64,000 nucleotides of DNA, taken from assembly GCF_002846335.1 (NCBI RefSeq), contig NZ_PJMQ01000001.1:4340001-4404000 (forward strand), written 5' to 3'. Under the pieces are notes generated by a model, which saw nothing but the letters and a program-made list of their open reading frames with translations, did not search any database and had not been told where the DNA came from. The position numbers and the translations under genes were made by a program. The DNA is from Janthinobacterium sp. 61. Lineage in GTDB: Bacteria > Pseudomonadota > Gammaproteobacteria > Burkholderiales > Burkholderiaceae_D. The stretch's first letter is position 1. Every line of letters begins with the position of its first letter. This document shows, piece by piece, positions 45,715 through 57,981 of this stretch.

Positions 45715-47823
45715 ATGAGCGACCAGCAGAAACGTTTGCAGATGGCGCTGGAGGCGGCGCACATGGCGATCTGGGATTCGCGCATCGTCGCTGGCCGCGT
45801 CATCGACGGCACGGTCATCTGGTCGGCCAGGGGTGCAGCCCTGCTGGGCTTGGGGGAGCGCGCCCTGACACATTCCTTCCACGCTTTCCTCGACTGCGTG
45901 CATGCCGATGACCGCGACAAGGTGGTCGGCGTGCTGCAGGACGGCGTGCGCCGGCGCGCCGGCTACGCCCTGCAATACCGTGTCGTCTGGCCCGACGGCA
46001 GCGAACACTGGCTGGCGGCCAAGGCGCAGGTCTTCATGGACGGCGGCGGCCATCCCGAGCGCACCCTGGGCATCGTCTGGGATGTCACCGAACACATACT
46101 GCGCGAACTCATGATCGCCGAACGCAAGGAACTGGCCGAAGTGACGCTCAGCTCCATCGGCGACGGCGTCATCACCACCGATCCGCAGGGCAAGACGCGC
46201 TACCTGAACCGCGTTGCCGAGCAACTCACGGGCTGGAGCAGCCAGTTGGCCGAGGGGCTCGACATCCTGGAAACGCTGTGCCTGGTCAATGAACACCCGA
46301 ACCAGCCGCTCGAGCACGTCGCCATCAAGTGCCTGCGCCAGCGCCAGGCCATCGGCATATCCACGCACACGCAACTGATCACGCGCGAAGGCCGGCGCAT
46401 CGCCATCGAAGAGTCCGCCGCACCCCTCTGGTCGCGCGACGGTGAGATCCTTGGCGCCGTCGTCGTGTTTCGCGATGTCAGCCACGAACGCAAGCTGAGC
46501 CAGCAATTGTCGTGGCAAGCCACGCACGACGCCCTGACAGGCCTGATCAACCGGCGCGAATTCGAACACCTGGTGGCCGGTGCCCTGCATACGGCCAAAG
46601 AAGACGGCCACGCGCATGCACTGCTGTACCTGGACCTGGACCAGTTCAAGATCATCAACGACACCTGCGGCCACGCCGCCGGCGACGTGCTGCTGCAACT
46701 GCTGGCCAAGATGCTGCAGGGACAGATGCGCGACAGCGACATCCTGGCACGCCTCGGCGGCGACGAACTGGGCGTGCTGCTGCCCCACTGCCCGCTCGAG
46801 CATGCGCGCCTGATCGGCGAACAGCTGCGCCAGTCCATCCGCGAATTCCGCTTCGCCTGGGACGAACACAGCTTCGAACTGGGCGTGAGCATAGGCATCG
46901 CGGAAATCAACCAGGACAGCAAGTCCATGAGCGAGCTGCTGAGCGCCGCAGACCAGGCTTGCTGCCTGGCCAAGGAGCAGGGCCGCAATCGCCTGCACGT
47001 GTACCAGGAGTCCGACGTCATGCTGGCGCAGCGGCATGGTGAAATGCTGTGGATCTCGCGCCTGAACGAAGCGTTCGCACACGATTATTTCCGCCTGTAC
47101 GCCATGCCCATCGTGCACCTGCGCGACAGTCCGGAACGACATGACGAAGTGCTGATCCGCATCCGCAACAGCCAGGGCGACCTGATACTGCCCGGCGCCT
47201 TCATTCCCGCCGCCGAACGCTACGACATGATGCTGTCCATCGACCGCTGGGTCATCCGCGCCGTCTGCCAGCATATCCAGAGCGTGCGCGACAGCCTGCC
47301 GCCCTTGGCTGCGCTGGCGGAAAGCCGGCGCCGCACACCGGCCCTGTATTCCGTCAACCTGTCGGGCATGTCGCTGGCCGACACGGGCCTGCAAGACTAC
47401 ATCACGGGTCAATTCTTGCAGTACGCGATTGCGCCCGAACAAATCTGCTTTGAAATCACGGAAACGGCTGTCATCGCCAACTTGCCCAAAGCACAAGTAT
47501 TCATGCGCCAGCTCAAGGCCATGGGCTGCCGTTTCTCGCTCGACGACTTCGGTAGCGGCTTTTCCTCGTTCGCTTACCTGAAAGCGCTGCCCGTCGACTA
47601 CCTAAAAATCGACGGCGTCTTCGTGCGCGGCATCGCCACCAATGCCATCAACCGCGCCATGGTCAAGGCCATCAATGAAGTAGGCCACGTGATGGGCTTG
47701 AAAACGGTGGCCGAATACGTGGAAAACGCGGAGACGCTGGCCATCATCCGCGAGCTGGGCATCGACTACGCGCAAGGCTACGCCGTGGGCAGCCCGCGGC
47801 CCCTGACGGCAGGCATCAATTAG
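45715..47823 (+). CDS. PAS-PAS-GGDEF-EAL cyclic-di-GMP enzyme with variant motifs
   Basis: 702 aa, no membrane helix. Two PAS/PAC modules are at ~1-130 and ~135-260 (VTLSSIGDGVITTDPQGKTR). The GGDEF domain is at ~265-430 with active-site LGGDEL (348-352, Leu for Phe). The EAL domain is at ~440-700 with E478-V-L for EAL. NLSGMS, FEITETA, LDDFGSGFSSFAYL, LKIDG, KTVAEYVEN and AQGYAVGSP are intact, so phosphodiesterase activity is likely. Cyclase activity is less certain. It precedes the Aer-like receptor by 195 nt. Confidence 0.9.
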   Translation: MSDQQKRLQMALEAAHMAIWDSRIVAGRVIDGTVIWSARGAALLGLGERALTHSFHAFLDCVHADDRDKVVGVLQDGVRRRAGYALQYRVVWPDGSEHWLAAKAQVFMDGGGHPERTLGIVWDVTEHILRELMIAERKELAEVTLSSIGDGVITTDPQGKTRYLNRVAEQLTGWSSQLAEGLDILETLCLVNEHPNQPLEHVAIKCLRQRQAIGISTHTQLITREGRRIAIEESAAPLWSRDGEILGAVVVFRDVSHERKLSQQLSWQATHDALTGLINRREFEHLVAGALHTAKEDGHAHALLYLDLDQFKIINDTCGHAAGDVLLQLLAKMLQGQMRDSDILARLGGDELGVLLPHCPLEHARLIGEQLRQSIREFRFAWDEHSFELGVSIGIAEINQDSKSMSELLSAADQACCLAKEQGRNRLHVYQESDVMLAQRHGEMLWISRLNEAFAHDYFRLYAMPIVHLRDSPERHDEVLIRIRNSQGDLILPGAFIPAAERYDMMLSIDRWVIRAVCQHIQSVRDSLPPLAALAESRRRTPALYSVNLSGMSLADTGLQDYITGQFLQYAIAPEQICFEITETAVIANLPKAQVFMRQLKAMGCRFSLDDFGSGFSSFAYLKALPVDYLKIDGVFVRGIATNAINRAMVKAINEVGHVMGLKTVAEYVENAETLAIIRELGIDYAQGYAVGSPRPLTAGIN

Positions 47824-47905
47824 CCACCGCCGGCAACCAGTAACTTTAAAACAATGCCGCATTGCTATCGCTAAATGCGTGCGAGCACGACCAATCTGGA
47901 GGATT

Positions 47906-47919
47906 TTGATCTACATCAA
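47906..47919. promoter_or_regulatory. FNR box upstream of the Aer-like receptor
   Basis: TTGATCTACATCAA, a perfect TTGAT-N4-ATCAA palindrome. A -10-like TTACACT starts 21 nt later (47941), the spacing expected for a class II FNR-activated promoter. The receptor start is at 48019. Confidence 0.85.
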
Positions 47920-48018
47920 TAAATTTGCGCAAGCGACTCCTTACACTGATCTCCATTCTTGCAATCGTGCAAGTCTTACTCACCAATAAGCTCTTTAACT
48001 GATCAGGAAGCCGCGACC

Positions 48019-49680
48019 ATGCGCCAAAATTTGCCAGTGACTAACCGTGAAGTCCTCGTCTTGGACGATCAGGCCATCGTGTCGAAAACGGATATGAACG
48101 GCAATATCGTGTATGTGAATCCCTACTTCAGCCAGGTCAGCGGCTTCAGCGAGGCAGAGCTGATCGGATCGCCGCAAAATATCGTGCGCCACCCGGACAT
48201 GCCGGCCGAGGCGTTTGCCGACCTGTGGGCTTCGATCCAGGCCGGCACGCCGTGGACGGGCCTGGTCAAGAACCGTTGCAAGAACGGCGACTTTTATTGG
48301 GTACGCGCAAACGTCACGCCCATCCGCGAAGCGGGCAAGACCATCGGCTACATGTCGGTGCGCGTGAAGGCCGACAAGGATCAGGTCAAGGCGACCGAGG
48401 AAGCCTACGCGGCCATCCGCAACAAGGAAGGCGGCAAGATTGTCATCAAGAACGGGCAAATCGTGCGCCCGGGACTGGCGCACCTGCTGCACAACCTGAC
48501 ACACATGTCGCTCAACTTGCGCATCTGGGCCGCCACGTCCATCGTCAACTGCCTGCAGTTGCTGGTGTGCGTCATCAGCCTGTTCGCCAGCGGCGGCAAG
48601 ATCACCAATTACGCCATCTTCGGCGCCACCCTGTTCGGCTTCCTGATCAATGTCTTCCTCTGGTACACCTTGCGCATGTCCGTGCTCAAGCCGCTGGGCA
48701 AGGCCCTGAACGGCGCGCGGGCAATTGCCGCCGGCGACCTGTCGGGCAGTTTTGAAACGGACAGCACGGATGAAGTGGGGCAATTGCTGCGCGCGCTGCA
48801 ACAGATGAACAGCAACCTGATCGCCACCATCCGCGATGTGCGCATCAACGTGGAAACCATGGCCGTGGCCACCAAGCAAATCGCCGTCGGTAATATGGAC
48901 CTCTCGGGCCGCACGGAATCGCAGGCGGCCAGCCTGGAAGAGACGGCCTCGAGCATCGAGGAATTCTCGTCGACGGTGAAGCAGAACGCGGACAACTCGG
49001 TGCAGGCGAACGAGCTGGCCGTGGCCGCCTCGAAAGTGGCCGTGCAGGGCGGCGAGATCGTGGCCGAAGTGATCACCACCATGGACGAGATCAATACTTC
49101 GTCGAAGAAAATCGTCGACATCATCGGCCTGATCGAAGGCATCGCCTTCCAGACGAATATCCTGGCCCTGAATGCGGCCGTGGAAGCGGCCCGCGCCGGC
49201 GAGCAGGGCCGCGGCTTCGCCGTGGTGGCGGGCGAAGTGCGCAACCTGGCGCAGCGCTCGTCCGTGGCGGCCAAGGACATCAAGCAACTGATTGAAATTT
49301 CCGTCGGCAAGGTGGGCGCCGGCATGCTGCAGGTGAACCGCGCCGGCGCCACAATGGAACAGGTGGTCAGTTCCGTCAAGCAGGTGACGGCGATCATGCA
49401 GGAAATCTCCATCGCCTCGCGCGAACAGAGCATCGGCGTCGACCAGGTCAACCAGGCCATCGCCCACATGGATCAGGTGACGCAGCAAAACGCGGCCCTG
49501 GTGGAGGAGGCCGCCGCCGCCGCCACGCGCCTGGCGGAAGAAGCAGCGAGCCTGTCGCAAGCCGTGAGCCTGTTCAATTTCGGCAAGATGCCGCCACCGC
49601 GCCGCGTCGCCATGCCTGGCGGCAAGGGAGGCGCCGCGAACACTGGCAAACCCGCCGCTCTGAAACGCCTGGCCGCCTAA
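48019..49680 (+). CDS. aer: Aer-like PAS-containing methyl-accepting chemotaxis protein
   Basis: 553 aa from the ATG at 48019; the in-frame extension to 47959 would cover the promoter. The PAS domain (~20-130) carries Aer hallmarks: [60 protein letters not shown] short membrane hairpin (~170-220) and a HAMP segment follow. The signalling tip is [20 protein letters not shown] / [20 protein letters not shown]. There is no periplasmic sensor, consistent with FAD-based energy or oxygen taxis. No NWETF-type tail is present. Confidence 0.9.
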   Translation: MRQNLPVTNREVLVLDDQAIVSKTDMNGNIVYVNPYFSQVSGFSEAELIGSPQNIVRHPDMPAEAFADLWASIQAGTPWTGLVKNRCKNGDFYWVRANVTPIREAGKTIGYMSVRVKADKDQVKATEEAYAAIRNKEGGKIVIKNGQIVRPGLAHLLHNLTHMSLNLRIWAATSIVNCLQLLVCVISLFASGGKITNYAIFGATLFGFLINVFLWYTLRMSVLKPLGKALNGARAIAAGDLSGSFETDSTDEVGQLLRALQQMNSNLIATIRDVRINVETMAVATKQIAVGNMDLSGRTESQAASLEETASSIEEFSSTVKQNADNSVQANELAVAASKVAVQGGEIVAEVITTMDEINTSSKKIVDIIGLIEGIAFQTNILALNAAVEAARAGEQGRGFAVVAGEVRNLAQRSSVAAKDIKQLIEISVGKVGAGMLQVNRAGATMEQVVSSVKQVTAIMQEISIASREQSIGVDQVNQAIAHMDQVTQQNAALVEEAAAAATRLAEEAASLSQAVSLFNFGKMPPPRRVAMPGGKGGAANTGKPAALKRLAA

Positions 49681-49705
49681 CACCTTTCAATACCTTACAC
49701 ACATC

Positions 49706-51154
49706 ATGCCTACACTACTCAGCAGTGCTTCCGCCGACCTGGACGCCGTCGTCGAATTCGACCCGGTCATCATCGGCAAGATGAGCCAGTCCGGCCCCCG
49801 CTACACGTCCTATCCGACGGCCGACCGTTTCACTGCCGACTTCGGCTACGGCAATTTTCTCGAAGCGCTGGCCGCGCTGCGCATGCGCGGCGGCCGCCGT
49901 CCGCTGTCGCTGTACGTGCACGTGCCGTTCTGCGACACCCTGTGTTACTACTGCGCCTGCAACAAAATCATCACGAAAGACCGCAGCAAGGCCGCCACCT
50001 ATCTCAGCTATCTGAAACAGGAAATCGCCATGCAGGGCAAGCTGTTTGCCGGCATGAACCAGATCGAACAGCTGCATTTCGGCGGCGGCACGCCCACTTA
50101 CCTGAGCGAAAAGCAGATGGATGAGCTGATGCTGCATTTGCGCCAGCATTTCGAGTTCGCTTCCGATGAAGACGGCGAGTATTCGATCGAAATCGACCCG
50201 CGTACCGTGTCGCGCGAACGCGTTTTTTCGCTGCGCGCACAAGGTTTCAATCGCATCAGCCTGGGCGTGCAGGATTTCGACGCCGACGTGCAGAAGGCCG
50301 TCAACCGCATCCAGCCGGAAGCGGAAACGGTGGCCATCATGCAGGCCGCGCGCGACGCCGGTTTCCGCTCGATCAGCATCGACCTGATCTACGGCCTGCC
50401 CAAGCAAAGCCTGGAGACCATGACGGAAACCTTGCGCAAGGTCATCTCCGCCAGCCCGGACCGCATCGCCCTGTACCACTATGCGCACATGCCGCACCTG
50501 TTCAAGCCGCAGCGCCGCATCCTCGACGCCGACATGCCCGACAGCGCCACCAAACTGGCCATGCTGGGCCTGTGCATCGCGCGCCTGACGGCCGCCGGCT
50601 ATGTGTACATCGGCATGGACCATTTCGCCAAGCCCACGGACGACCTGGCCGTGGCGCAACGCCAGGGCCGCTTGCACCGCAACTTCCAGGGCTATTCGAC
50701 GCGCGCGGAAGCAGACCTGATCGCCTGCGGCGTGTCGGCCATCAGTTCCATTGGCGCCGTCTACAGCCAGAATGAAAAAACGCTCGACGCGTACTACGAA
50801 AAGCTCGACGAAGGCGTGCTGCCGATCGCGCGCGGCATCAAGCTCGATACGGACGATTTATTGCGCCGCATCATCATCCAGATGCTGATGTGCAATTTCG
50901 AACTGTCGATCGCCACCATCGAACAAGCGCATCCCGTGAAGTTCCGCAGCTATTTCGCCGCCGAGCTGGAAAAGCTGCGCGAACTGGCGAGAGATGGCTT
51001 GCTCGTCATCGAGGAAGACTGGCTGACGGTGACGCCGAAAGGGCGCTTGCTGATCCGCAATATCTGCATGGTCTTCGACCGCTACCTGACGCAGGCCCGC
51101 GCGAACGCGGCGCCGGACGCGGTGCAGCCGCTGCGCTACTCGAAAACGGTGTAA
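49706..51154 (+). CDS. hemN: Oxygen-independent coproporphyrinogen III dehydrogenase
   Basis: 482 aa. SGPRYTSYPTADRF, the radical-SAM motif CDTLCYYCAC (CxxxCxxCxC) in YVHVPFCDTLCYYCACNKII, HFGGGTPTYLSEKQM and the second-SAM region SIDLIYGLPKQSLETM define HemN proper rather than HemW. It lets heme be made without oxygen, needed for the cbb3 hemes encoded downstream. It starts 25 nt after the chemoreceptor, so the FNR-dependent transcript may continue into it. Confidence 0.95.
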   Translation: MPTLLSSASADLDAVVEFDPVIIGKMSQSGPRYTSYPTADRFTADFGYGNFLEALAALRMRGGRRPLSLYVHVPFCDTLCYYCACNKIITKDRSKAATYLSYLKQEIAMQGKLFAGMNQIEQLHFGGGTPTYLSEKQMDELMLHLRQHFEFASDEDGEYSIEIDPRTVSRERVFSLRAQGFNRISLGVQDFDADVQKAVNRIQPEAETVAIMQAARDAGFRSISIDLIYGLPKQSLETMTETLRKVISASPDRIALYHYAHMPHLFKPQRRILDADMPDSATKLAMLGLCIARLTAAGYVYIGMDHFAKPTDDLAVAQRQGRLHRNFQGYSTRAEADLIACGVSAISSIGAVYSQNEKTLDAYYEKLDEGVLPIARGIKLDTDDLLRRIIIQMLMCNFELSIATIEQAHPVKFRSYFAAELEKLRELARDGLLVIEEDWLTVTPKGRLLIRNICMVFDRYLTQARANAAPDAVQPLRYSKTV

Positions 51155-51163
51155 CACTTCCCG

Positions 51164-51922
51164 ATGAACGCCCTCAGCCTCGTGCCCATGTTCCTGGTCG
51201 GCCTGGCCGGCAGCGTACACTGCATCGGCATGTGCGGCGGCATCGTCGGCGCCCTGTCGCTGGGCGGTGGCACGCCGGCCGCGCCCAGCCGCCCCGTGAT
51301 CGCCATCGCCGTGGCGCGACCGGTGCTGCAATCGAACGTGCTGCGCGTACTGGCCTACAACGGCGGGCGCATAGGCAGCTACATGCTGGCCGGCGCCATG
51401 GCGGGCAGCCTGGCGGGCGCGGGCATGCTGCATATGGCGTCACTGCAATTGGCCGGCTACTGGCTGGCCAACCTGATGCTCGTCGCCCTGGGCCTGTACC
51501 TGATGGATGCCTGGCGCGGCCTGGCCCATCTGGAAGCGGCAGGCAATGTCGTCTGGCGCCGCGTGCGCCCCTTGCTAAAACCCTTGATGCCGATGGATAC
51601 GCCGCTGAAGGCGCTTGCCGTGGGTGGCCTCTGGGGCTGGGTGCCGTGCGGCATGGTCTACAGCGCCCTGCTGACGGCCATGCTGCAAGGTTCAGCCATC
51701 GACGGCGCAGCCGCCATGGCTGCCTTCGGCCTGGGAACCCTGCCCATGCTGTTTGGTATGGGCCTGCTGGGCACGCGCCTGCGCGCGCAGATGCAGCGCC
51801 GTCCCGTGCGCATCGCCAGCGGCTTGCTGGTACTGGGCTTCGGCCTGCTGGGCCTGCTGCGTGCCGCGAATGGCCTGTCGCTGGGCTGGCTCGATGCCCT
51901 GTGCGTCACGGGCCATCCATGA
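51164..51922 (+). CDS. SafE/TauE-type membrane protein linked to cbb3 oxidase assembly
   Basis: 252 aa with about six helices. The start FLVGLAGSVHCIGMCGGIVG carries the HCxGMCGG motif of DsbD-like/SafE proteins (COG2836), and GGLWGWVPCGMVYSALLTAM repeats a WGxxPCG pattern. These proteins often sit beside ccoI/ccoS and are thought to take part in copper or thiol handling for cbb3 maturation. It lies 9 nt after hemN and 10 nt before ccoI. Confidence 0.85.
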   Translation: MNALSLVPMFLVGLAGSVHCIGMCGGIVGALSLGGGTPAAPSRPVIAIAVARPVLQSNVLRVLAYNGGRIGSYMLAGAMAGSLAGAGMLHMASLQLAGYWLANLMLVALGLYLMDAWRGLAHLEAAGNVVWRRVRPLLKPLMPMDTPLKALAVGGLWGWVPCGMVYSALLTAMLQGSAIDGAAAMAAFGLGTLPMLFGMGLLGTRLRAQMQRRPVRIASGLLVLGFGLLGLLRAANGLSLGWLDALCVTGHP

Positions 51923-51932
51923 AAAGAACTGT

Positions 51933-54374
<2,442 letters not shown>

Positions 54375-54377
54375 ACC

Positions 54378-54554
54378 ATGGAAGCACTCTACCTCCTCAT
54401 CCCCTTAAGCGTCGTGGTCGTCTTCATCGCCCTGTGGGTGTATTTCACGGCCTCCGACAGCGGCCAGTTCGACGACCTCGTCGGACCGGGCCTGCGCGTG
54501 CTGCAGGACGACGATATGCCGGCCAAGCCGGCTCCCGACGAACCGCACGCCTGA
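54378..54554 (+). CDS. ccoS: cbb3 oxidase assembly protein CcoS
   Basis: 58 aa, begins 3 nt after the ccoI stop. MEALYLLIPLSVVVVFIALW is a membrane helix; the following FTASDSGQFDDLVGPGLRVL matches the CcoS consensus SGQFDDL. The C-terminal tail is Pro/Asp-rich. Required for cofactor insertion into cbb3 oxidase in related bacteria. Confidence 0.93.
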   Translation: MEALYLLIPLSVVVVFIALWVYFTASDSGQFDDLVGPGLRVLQDDDMPAKPAPDEPHA

Positions 54555-54603
54555 CGTTTCCCCTCCGGCACGATGGCGCCTGGCCATCGTTGAACTATGC
54601 CAT

Positions 54604-54617
54604 TTGACGCAGATCAA
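54604..54617. promoter_or_regulatory. Second FNR-like site upstream of ccoN
   Basis: TTGACGCAGATCAA has one mismatch to TTGAT-N4-ATCAA. It lies 107 nt (centre to centre) upstream of the perfect box and could be an auxiliary or repression site. Confidence 0.45.
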
Positions 54618-54710
54618 GCCCTGATTGTAGGGATATTGCATGGCTTTTTTTGACCGAAATATGCCTATATTTCGATGCCAGTTCGCTACGCTTATTTCAT
54701 CCGGGGAATT

Positions 54711-54724
54711 TTGATCCACATCAA
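54711..54724. promoter_or_regulatory. FNR box of the cco operon
   Basis: TTGATCCACATCAA, perfect palindromic half-sites. TTACTCT begins 21 nt later (54746) as a -10-like element, the same layout as at 47906. The ccoN start is at 54793. Confidence 0.88.
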
Positions 54725-54792
54725 AGTTTTTTCGCGGTCAAACACTTACTCTCTGGCCACCATCATAAATAGTAATTCCAGGGAGAGTCTTT

Positions 54793-56220
54793 GTGGATCA
54801 ATCGCTGAACTATAACTACAAGATCGTGAAGCAATTCGCGGTCGCTACTGTGGTATGGGGCATCATCGGCATGCTGGTTGGCGTTATCATCGCCGCTCAG
54901 CTAGCCTGGCCTGCCCTGAACCTCGACATACCATGGCTGACATACGGACGTTTGCGTCCGCTGCACACGAATGCGGTGATTTTCGCCTTCGGCATCTGCG
55001 GCCTGTTCGCCACCTCGTACTACGTTGTACAACGCACCTGCCAGGTGCGCCTGTTTTCCGACAAGCTGGCCGCCTTCACGTTCTGGGGCTGGCAAGCAGT
55101 GATCCTGTGCGCCGTCGTCAGCCTGCCCATGGGCCTGACGCGCGGCAAAGAATACGCCGAACTGGAATGGCCTATCGCCATCCTCATCGCCGTCGTCTGG
55201 ATCGCCTACGCCATCGTGTTCTTCGGCACCTTGATCAAGCGCAAGGTCAAGCACATCTACGTGGCCAACTGGTTCTTCGGCGCCTACATCCTGGCCGTGA
55301 CGATTTTGCACGTGGTCAATGGCGCCGTCATGCCAGCCTCGTTCACCAAGTCGTACTCCGCCTATGCGGGCGTGCAGGACGCCATGATCCAGTGGTGGTA
55401 CGGCCATAACGCGGTGGGTTTCATCCTGACCGCCGGCTACCTGGGCATGGTCTACTACTTCATCCCGAAACAGGCAGAGCGCCCCGTGTACTCGTACCGC
55501 CTGTCCATCGTCCACTTCTGGGCGCTGATCTTCACTTACATGTGGGCGGGCCCGCATCACCTGCACTACACGGCATTGCCTGACTGGACGCAATCGATCG
55601 GCATGGTCTTCTCGCTGGTCCTGCTGGCACCAAGCTGGGGCGGCATGATCAACGGCATCATGACCCTGTCGGGCGCCTGGCACAAGCTGCGCACCGATCC
55701 GATCCTGAAATTCATGATCGTCTCGCTGTCGTTCTACGGCATCGCCACCTTCGAAGGTCCGATGATGTCGATCAAGACCATCAACTCGCTGTCGCACTAC
55801 ACCGACTGGACCGTTGCCCACGTACATGCGGGCGCCCTGGGCTGGGTGGGCTTCATCACCATGGGTTCGATCTACTATCTGCTGCCACGCCTGGCGGGCC
55901 GCACGCAGATGCACAGCACGCGCCTGGTTGACGTGCACTTCTGGGTAGCCACCATCGGCATCGTGCTGTACATCGCCGCAATGTGGATCGCCGGCGTGAT
56001 GCAGGGCCTGATGTGGCGTGCGGTCAATCCGGACGGCACCCTGACCTACACCTTTGTCGAGAGCGTGAAAGCAACGTATCCGTACTACGTGGTGCGCGTG
56101 GCCGGTGGCCTGCTGTACCTGTCGGGTATGTGCATCATGGGCTACAACACCTGGATGACCTTGCGCGGCAGCAAACTCCCCGTCGCCCGCATTCCAGAAC
56201 TGAACGCGGCGCACGCCTGA
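54793..56220 (+). CDS. ccoN: cbb3-type cytochrome c oxidase subunit I (GTG start)
   Basis: 475 aa, 12 helices, GTG start behind GGGAGAG. Heme and copper ligands are visible in [20 protein letters not shown], the CuB region [20 protein letters not shown] with its catalytic Tyr/His, [15 protein letters not shown] (two His) and [16 protein letters not shown]. It is the oxygen-reducing, proton-pumping subunit of the high-affinity oxidase. First gene of ccoNOQP. Confidence 0.97.
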   Translation: MDQSLNYNYKIVKQFAVATVVWGIIGMLVGVIIAAQLAWPALNLDIPWLTYGRLRPLHTNAVIFAFGICGLFATSYYVVQRTCQVRLFSDKLAAFTFWGWQAVILCAVVSLPMGLTRGKEYAELEWPIAILIAVVWIAYAIVFFGTLIKRKVKHIYVANWFFGAYILAVTILHVVNGAVMPASFTKSYSAYAGVQDAMIQWWYGHNAVGFILTAGYLGMVYYFIPKQAERPVYSYRLSIVHFWALIFTYMWAGPHHLHYTALPDWTQSIGMVFSLVLLAPSWGGMINGIMTLSGAWHKLRTDPILKFMIVSLSFYGIATFEGPMMSIKTINSLSHYTDWTVAHVHAGALGWVGFITMGSIYYLLPRLAGRTQMHSTRLVDVHFWVATIGIVLYIAAMWIAGVMQGLMWRAVNPDGTLTYTFVESVKATYPYYVVRVAGGLLYLSGMCIMGYNTWMTLRGSKLPVARIPELNAAHA

Positions 56221-56235
56221 TAGGAGCGAAAGCAA

Positions 56236-56850
56236 ATGAAATTTTCACATGCATGGATTGAGAGAAACCCCTGGCTGCTGATCGCCCTGGTCACTGTGGT
56301 GATCAGCATCGGCGGCGCTGTCGAGATCGTTCCCCTGTTCTTCCAGAAGAGCACGACGGAGCCGGTCGCCGGCCTGAAGCCGTATTCGCCGCTGCGCCTG
56401 GCGGGCCGCGACATTTACGTGCGCGAAGGCTGCTACAACTGCCACTCGCAGATGGTACGTCCGCTGCGCGCGGAAACGGAACGCTATGGCCACTATTCGG
56501 TCGCTGGCGAGTTCGTGTACGACCGTCCGTTCCAGTGGGGTTCCAAGCGCACGGGGCCGGACCTGGCCCGCGTGGGCGCCCGCTACAGCGATGAATGGCA
56601 CCGCACGCACTTGAACAACCCGCGCGACGTGGTGCCCGAGTCGAACATGCCGGCCTACCCATGGCTGGCGAAGACCAAGCTGGTGCCTGACGACATCATG
56701 CCGAAGATGCGCGCCCTGAAACGCCTGGGCCAGCCGTACAGCGATGCGGAAATCGCCGCCGGCCCGGCACAGCTGCAGGACAAGACGGAAGAAGACGCCC
56801 TGGTCGCCTATCTGCAAGGCCTCGGTACATTAATCAAAACAAGGAATTAG
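56236..56850 (+). CDS. ccoO: cbb3-type cytochrome c oxidase subunit II
   Basis: 204 aa. One N-terminal helix ([20 protein letters not shown]) anchors a periplasmic mono-heme c domain with CYNCHS in [20 protein letters not shown]. Axial Met is probably in [11 protein letters not shown]. It passes electrons from CcoP to CcoN. Begins 15 nt after ccoN. Confidence 0.97.
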   Translation: MKFSHAWIERNPWLLIALVTVVISIGGAVEIVPLFFQKSTTEPVAGLKPYSPLRLAGRDIYVREGCYNCHSQMVRPLRAETERYGHYSVAGEFVYDRPFQWGSKRTGPDLARVGARYSDEWHRTHLNNPRDVVPESNMPAYPWLAKTKLVPDDIMPKMRALKRLGQPYSDAEIAAGPAQLQDKTEEDALVAYLQGLGTLIKTRN

Positions 56851-56851
56851 C

Positions 56852-57064
56852 ATGGCAATCGAAAACCTGTTTGACAGCGCCAGCAGCGTCATGACGGTGG
56901 TTTCCTTTACGACGTTCGTAGGCATCCTGTGGTGGACTTTCAGCCGCAGCAATAGCGACTTCGACGCGGCGGCGCGCCTGCCGTTCGACGACGAGGCGCT
57001 CGACTATCCGGCAGCGCCGGTATCCATGCCTGTGCCGGCACAAGGGGAGCGCAACCATGGCTGA
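56852..57064 (+). CDS. ccoQ: cbb3-type oxidase subunit CcoQ/FixQ
   Basis: 70 aa. A single helix (SVMTVVSFTTFVGILWWTFS) is followed by the acidic DFDAAARLPFDDE typical of CcoQ. It stabilises the complex. It starts 1 nt after ccoO, and its end overlaps ccoP by 8 nt. Confidence 0.94.
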   Translation: MAIENLFDSASSVMTVVSFTTFVGILWWTFSRSNSDFDAAARLPFDDEALDYPAAPVSMPVPAQGERNHG

Positions 57065-57977
57065 CTTTACCAATGGCTTCTGGAATATCTACATCATCGT
57101 GCTGTCCTTGCTGGGCATCATCGGCTGCGGCGTGCTGCTGTACTCGCAGTCGAAAATCAAAGTGGTCGACGGCGCGCCTGCCGACGGCACCACGGGCCAC
57201 GTCTGGGACGAGGACTTGAAGGAACTCAATACGCCGATGCCGCGCTGGTGGATGTGGTTGTTCTACATCACCATCGTCTTCGCCCTGGCGTATCTGTTCC
57301 TGTACCCGGGCCTGGGCACCTATGCCGGCAGCCTGGGCTGGAAATCGACGGGCCAGTACGAGGAAGAGCTGAAGAAGGCGGAAGCCGACTACGGCCCCCT
57401 GTTCAACAAGTACCTGAGCCAGGACTTGAAGACGGTGGCCGCCGATCCGCAGGCGCATGCCATCGGCCAGCGTTTGTTCCTGACCTACTGCGCGCAATGC
57501 CACGGTTCGGATGCGCGCGGCAACAAGGGCTTCCCCAACCTGACCGACAAGGACTGGCTGTATGGCGGTGAACCCGACATCATCAAGACCACCATCATGC
57601 ATGGCCGCAATGGGCAAATGCCACCGATGGGCGCCGCCCTGGGCTCCGAAAAGGATGTCGAGAACGTGGCCCATTATGTGCTGAGCCTATCCGGCTCGAC
57701 CTCGGATCCCGTCAAATCCGTGCTGGGCAAGGCCAAGTTCGGCGCCTGCATGGCCTGTCACGGCGCCGATGCGAAGGGTAACCAGATGCTCGGTTCGCCT
57801 AACCTGACGGACAAGATCTGGCTGTATGGCGGCAGTGCCGATACCATCATGGAAACCATCCGCAAGGGACGCAACAACACCATGCCGGCCTTCAGCGATT
57901 TCCTCGGCGAGTCCAAGGTACACGTGCTGTCGGCGTATGTCTGGAGCCTGTCGAATCCCCAGACGCCCGTGAAATGA
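57057..57977 (+). CDS. ccoP: cbb3-type cytochrome c oxidase subunit III (diheme)
   Basis: 306 aa. The FixP_N module (two helices, ~6-85: FWNIYIIVLSLLGIIGCGVL; RWWMWLFYITIVFALAYLFL) is followed by two cytochrome c domains with CAQCH and CMACH motifs. The protein is full length and contains the GxGTYxG loop GLGTYAGSLGW before heme 1. It is the electron entry subunit of the oxidase. Confidence 0.97.
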   Translation: MADFTNGFWNIYIIVLSLLGIIGCGVLLYSQSKIKVVDGAPADGTTGHVWDEDLKELNTPMPRWWMWLFYITIVFALAYLFLYPGLGTYAGSLGWKSTGQYEEELKKAEADYGPLFNKYLSQDLKTVAADPQAHAIGQRLFLTYCAQCHGSDARGNKGFPNLTDKDWLYGGEPDIIKTTIMHGRNGQMPPMGAALGSEKDVENVAHYVLSLSGSTSDPVKSVLGKAKFGACMACHGADAKGNQMLGSPNLTDKIWLYGGSADTIMETIRKGRNNTMPAFSDFLGESKVHVLSAYVWSLSNPQTPVK

Positions 57978-57981
57978 CGTA

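Noticed and set aside
45691..47496. 601-codon open frame antisense to the GGDEF-EAL gene
   Set aside because: Same mirror effect; the plus-strand protein is unambiguous.
47995..49683. 562-codon open frame antisense to the chemoreceptor
   Set aside because: The composition is His/Gly/Arg-rich shadow; sense gene has PAS, HAMP and MCP motifs.
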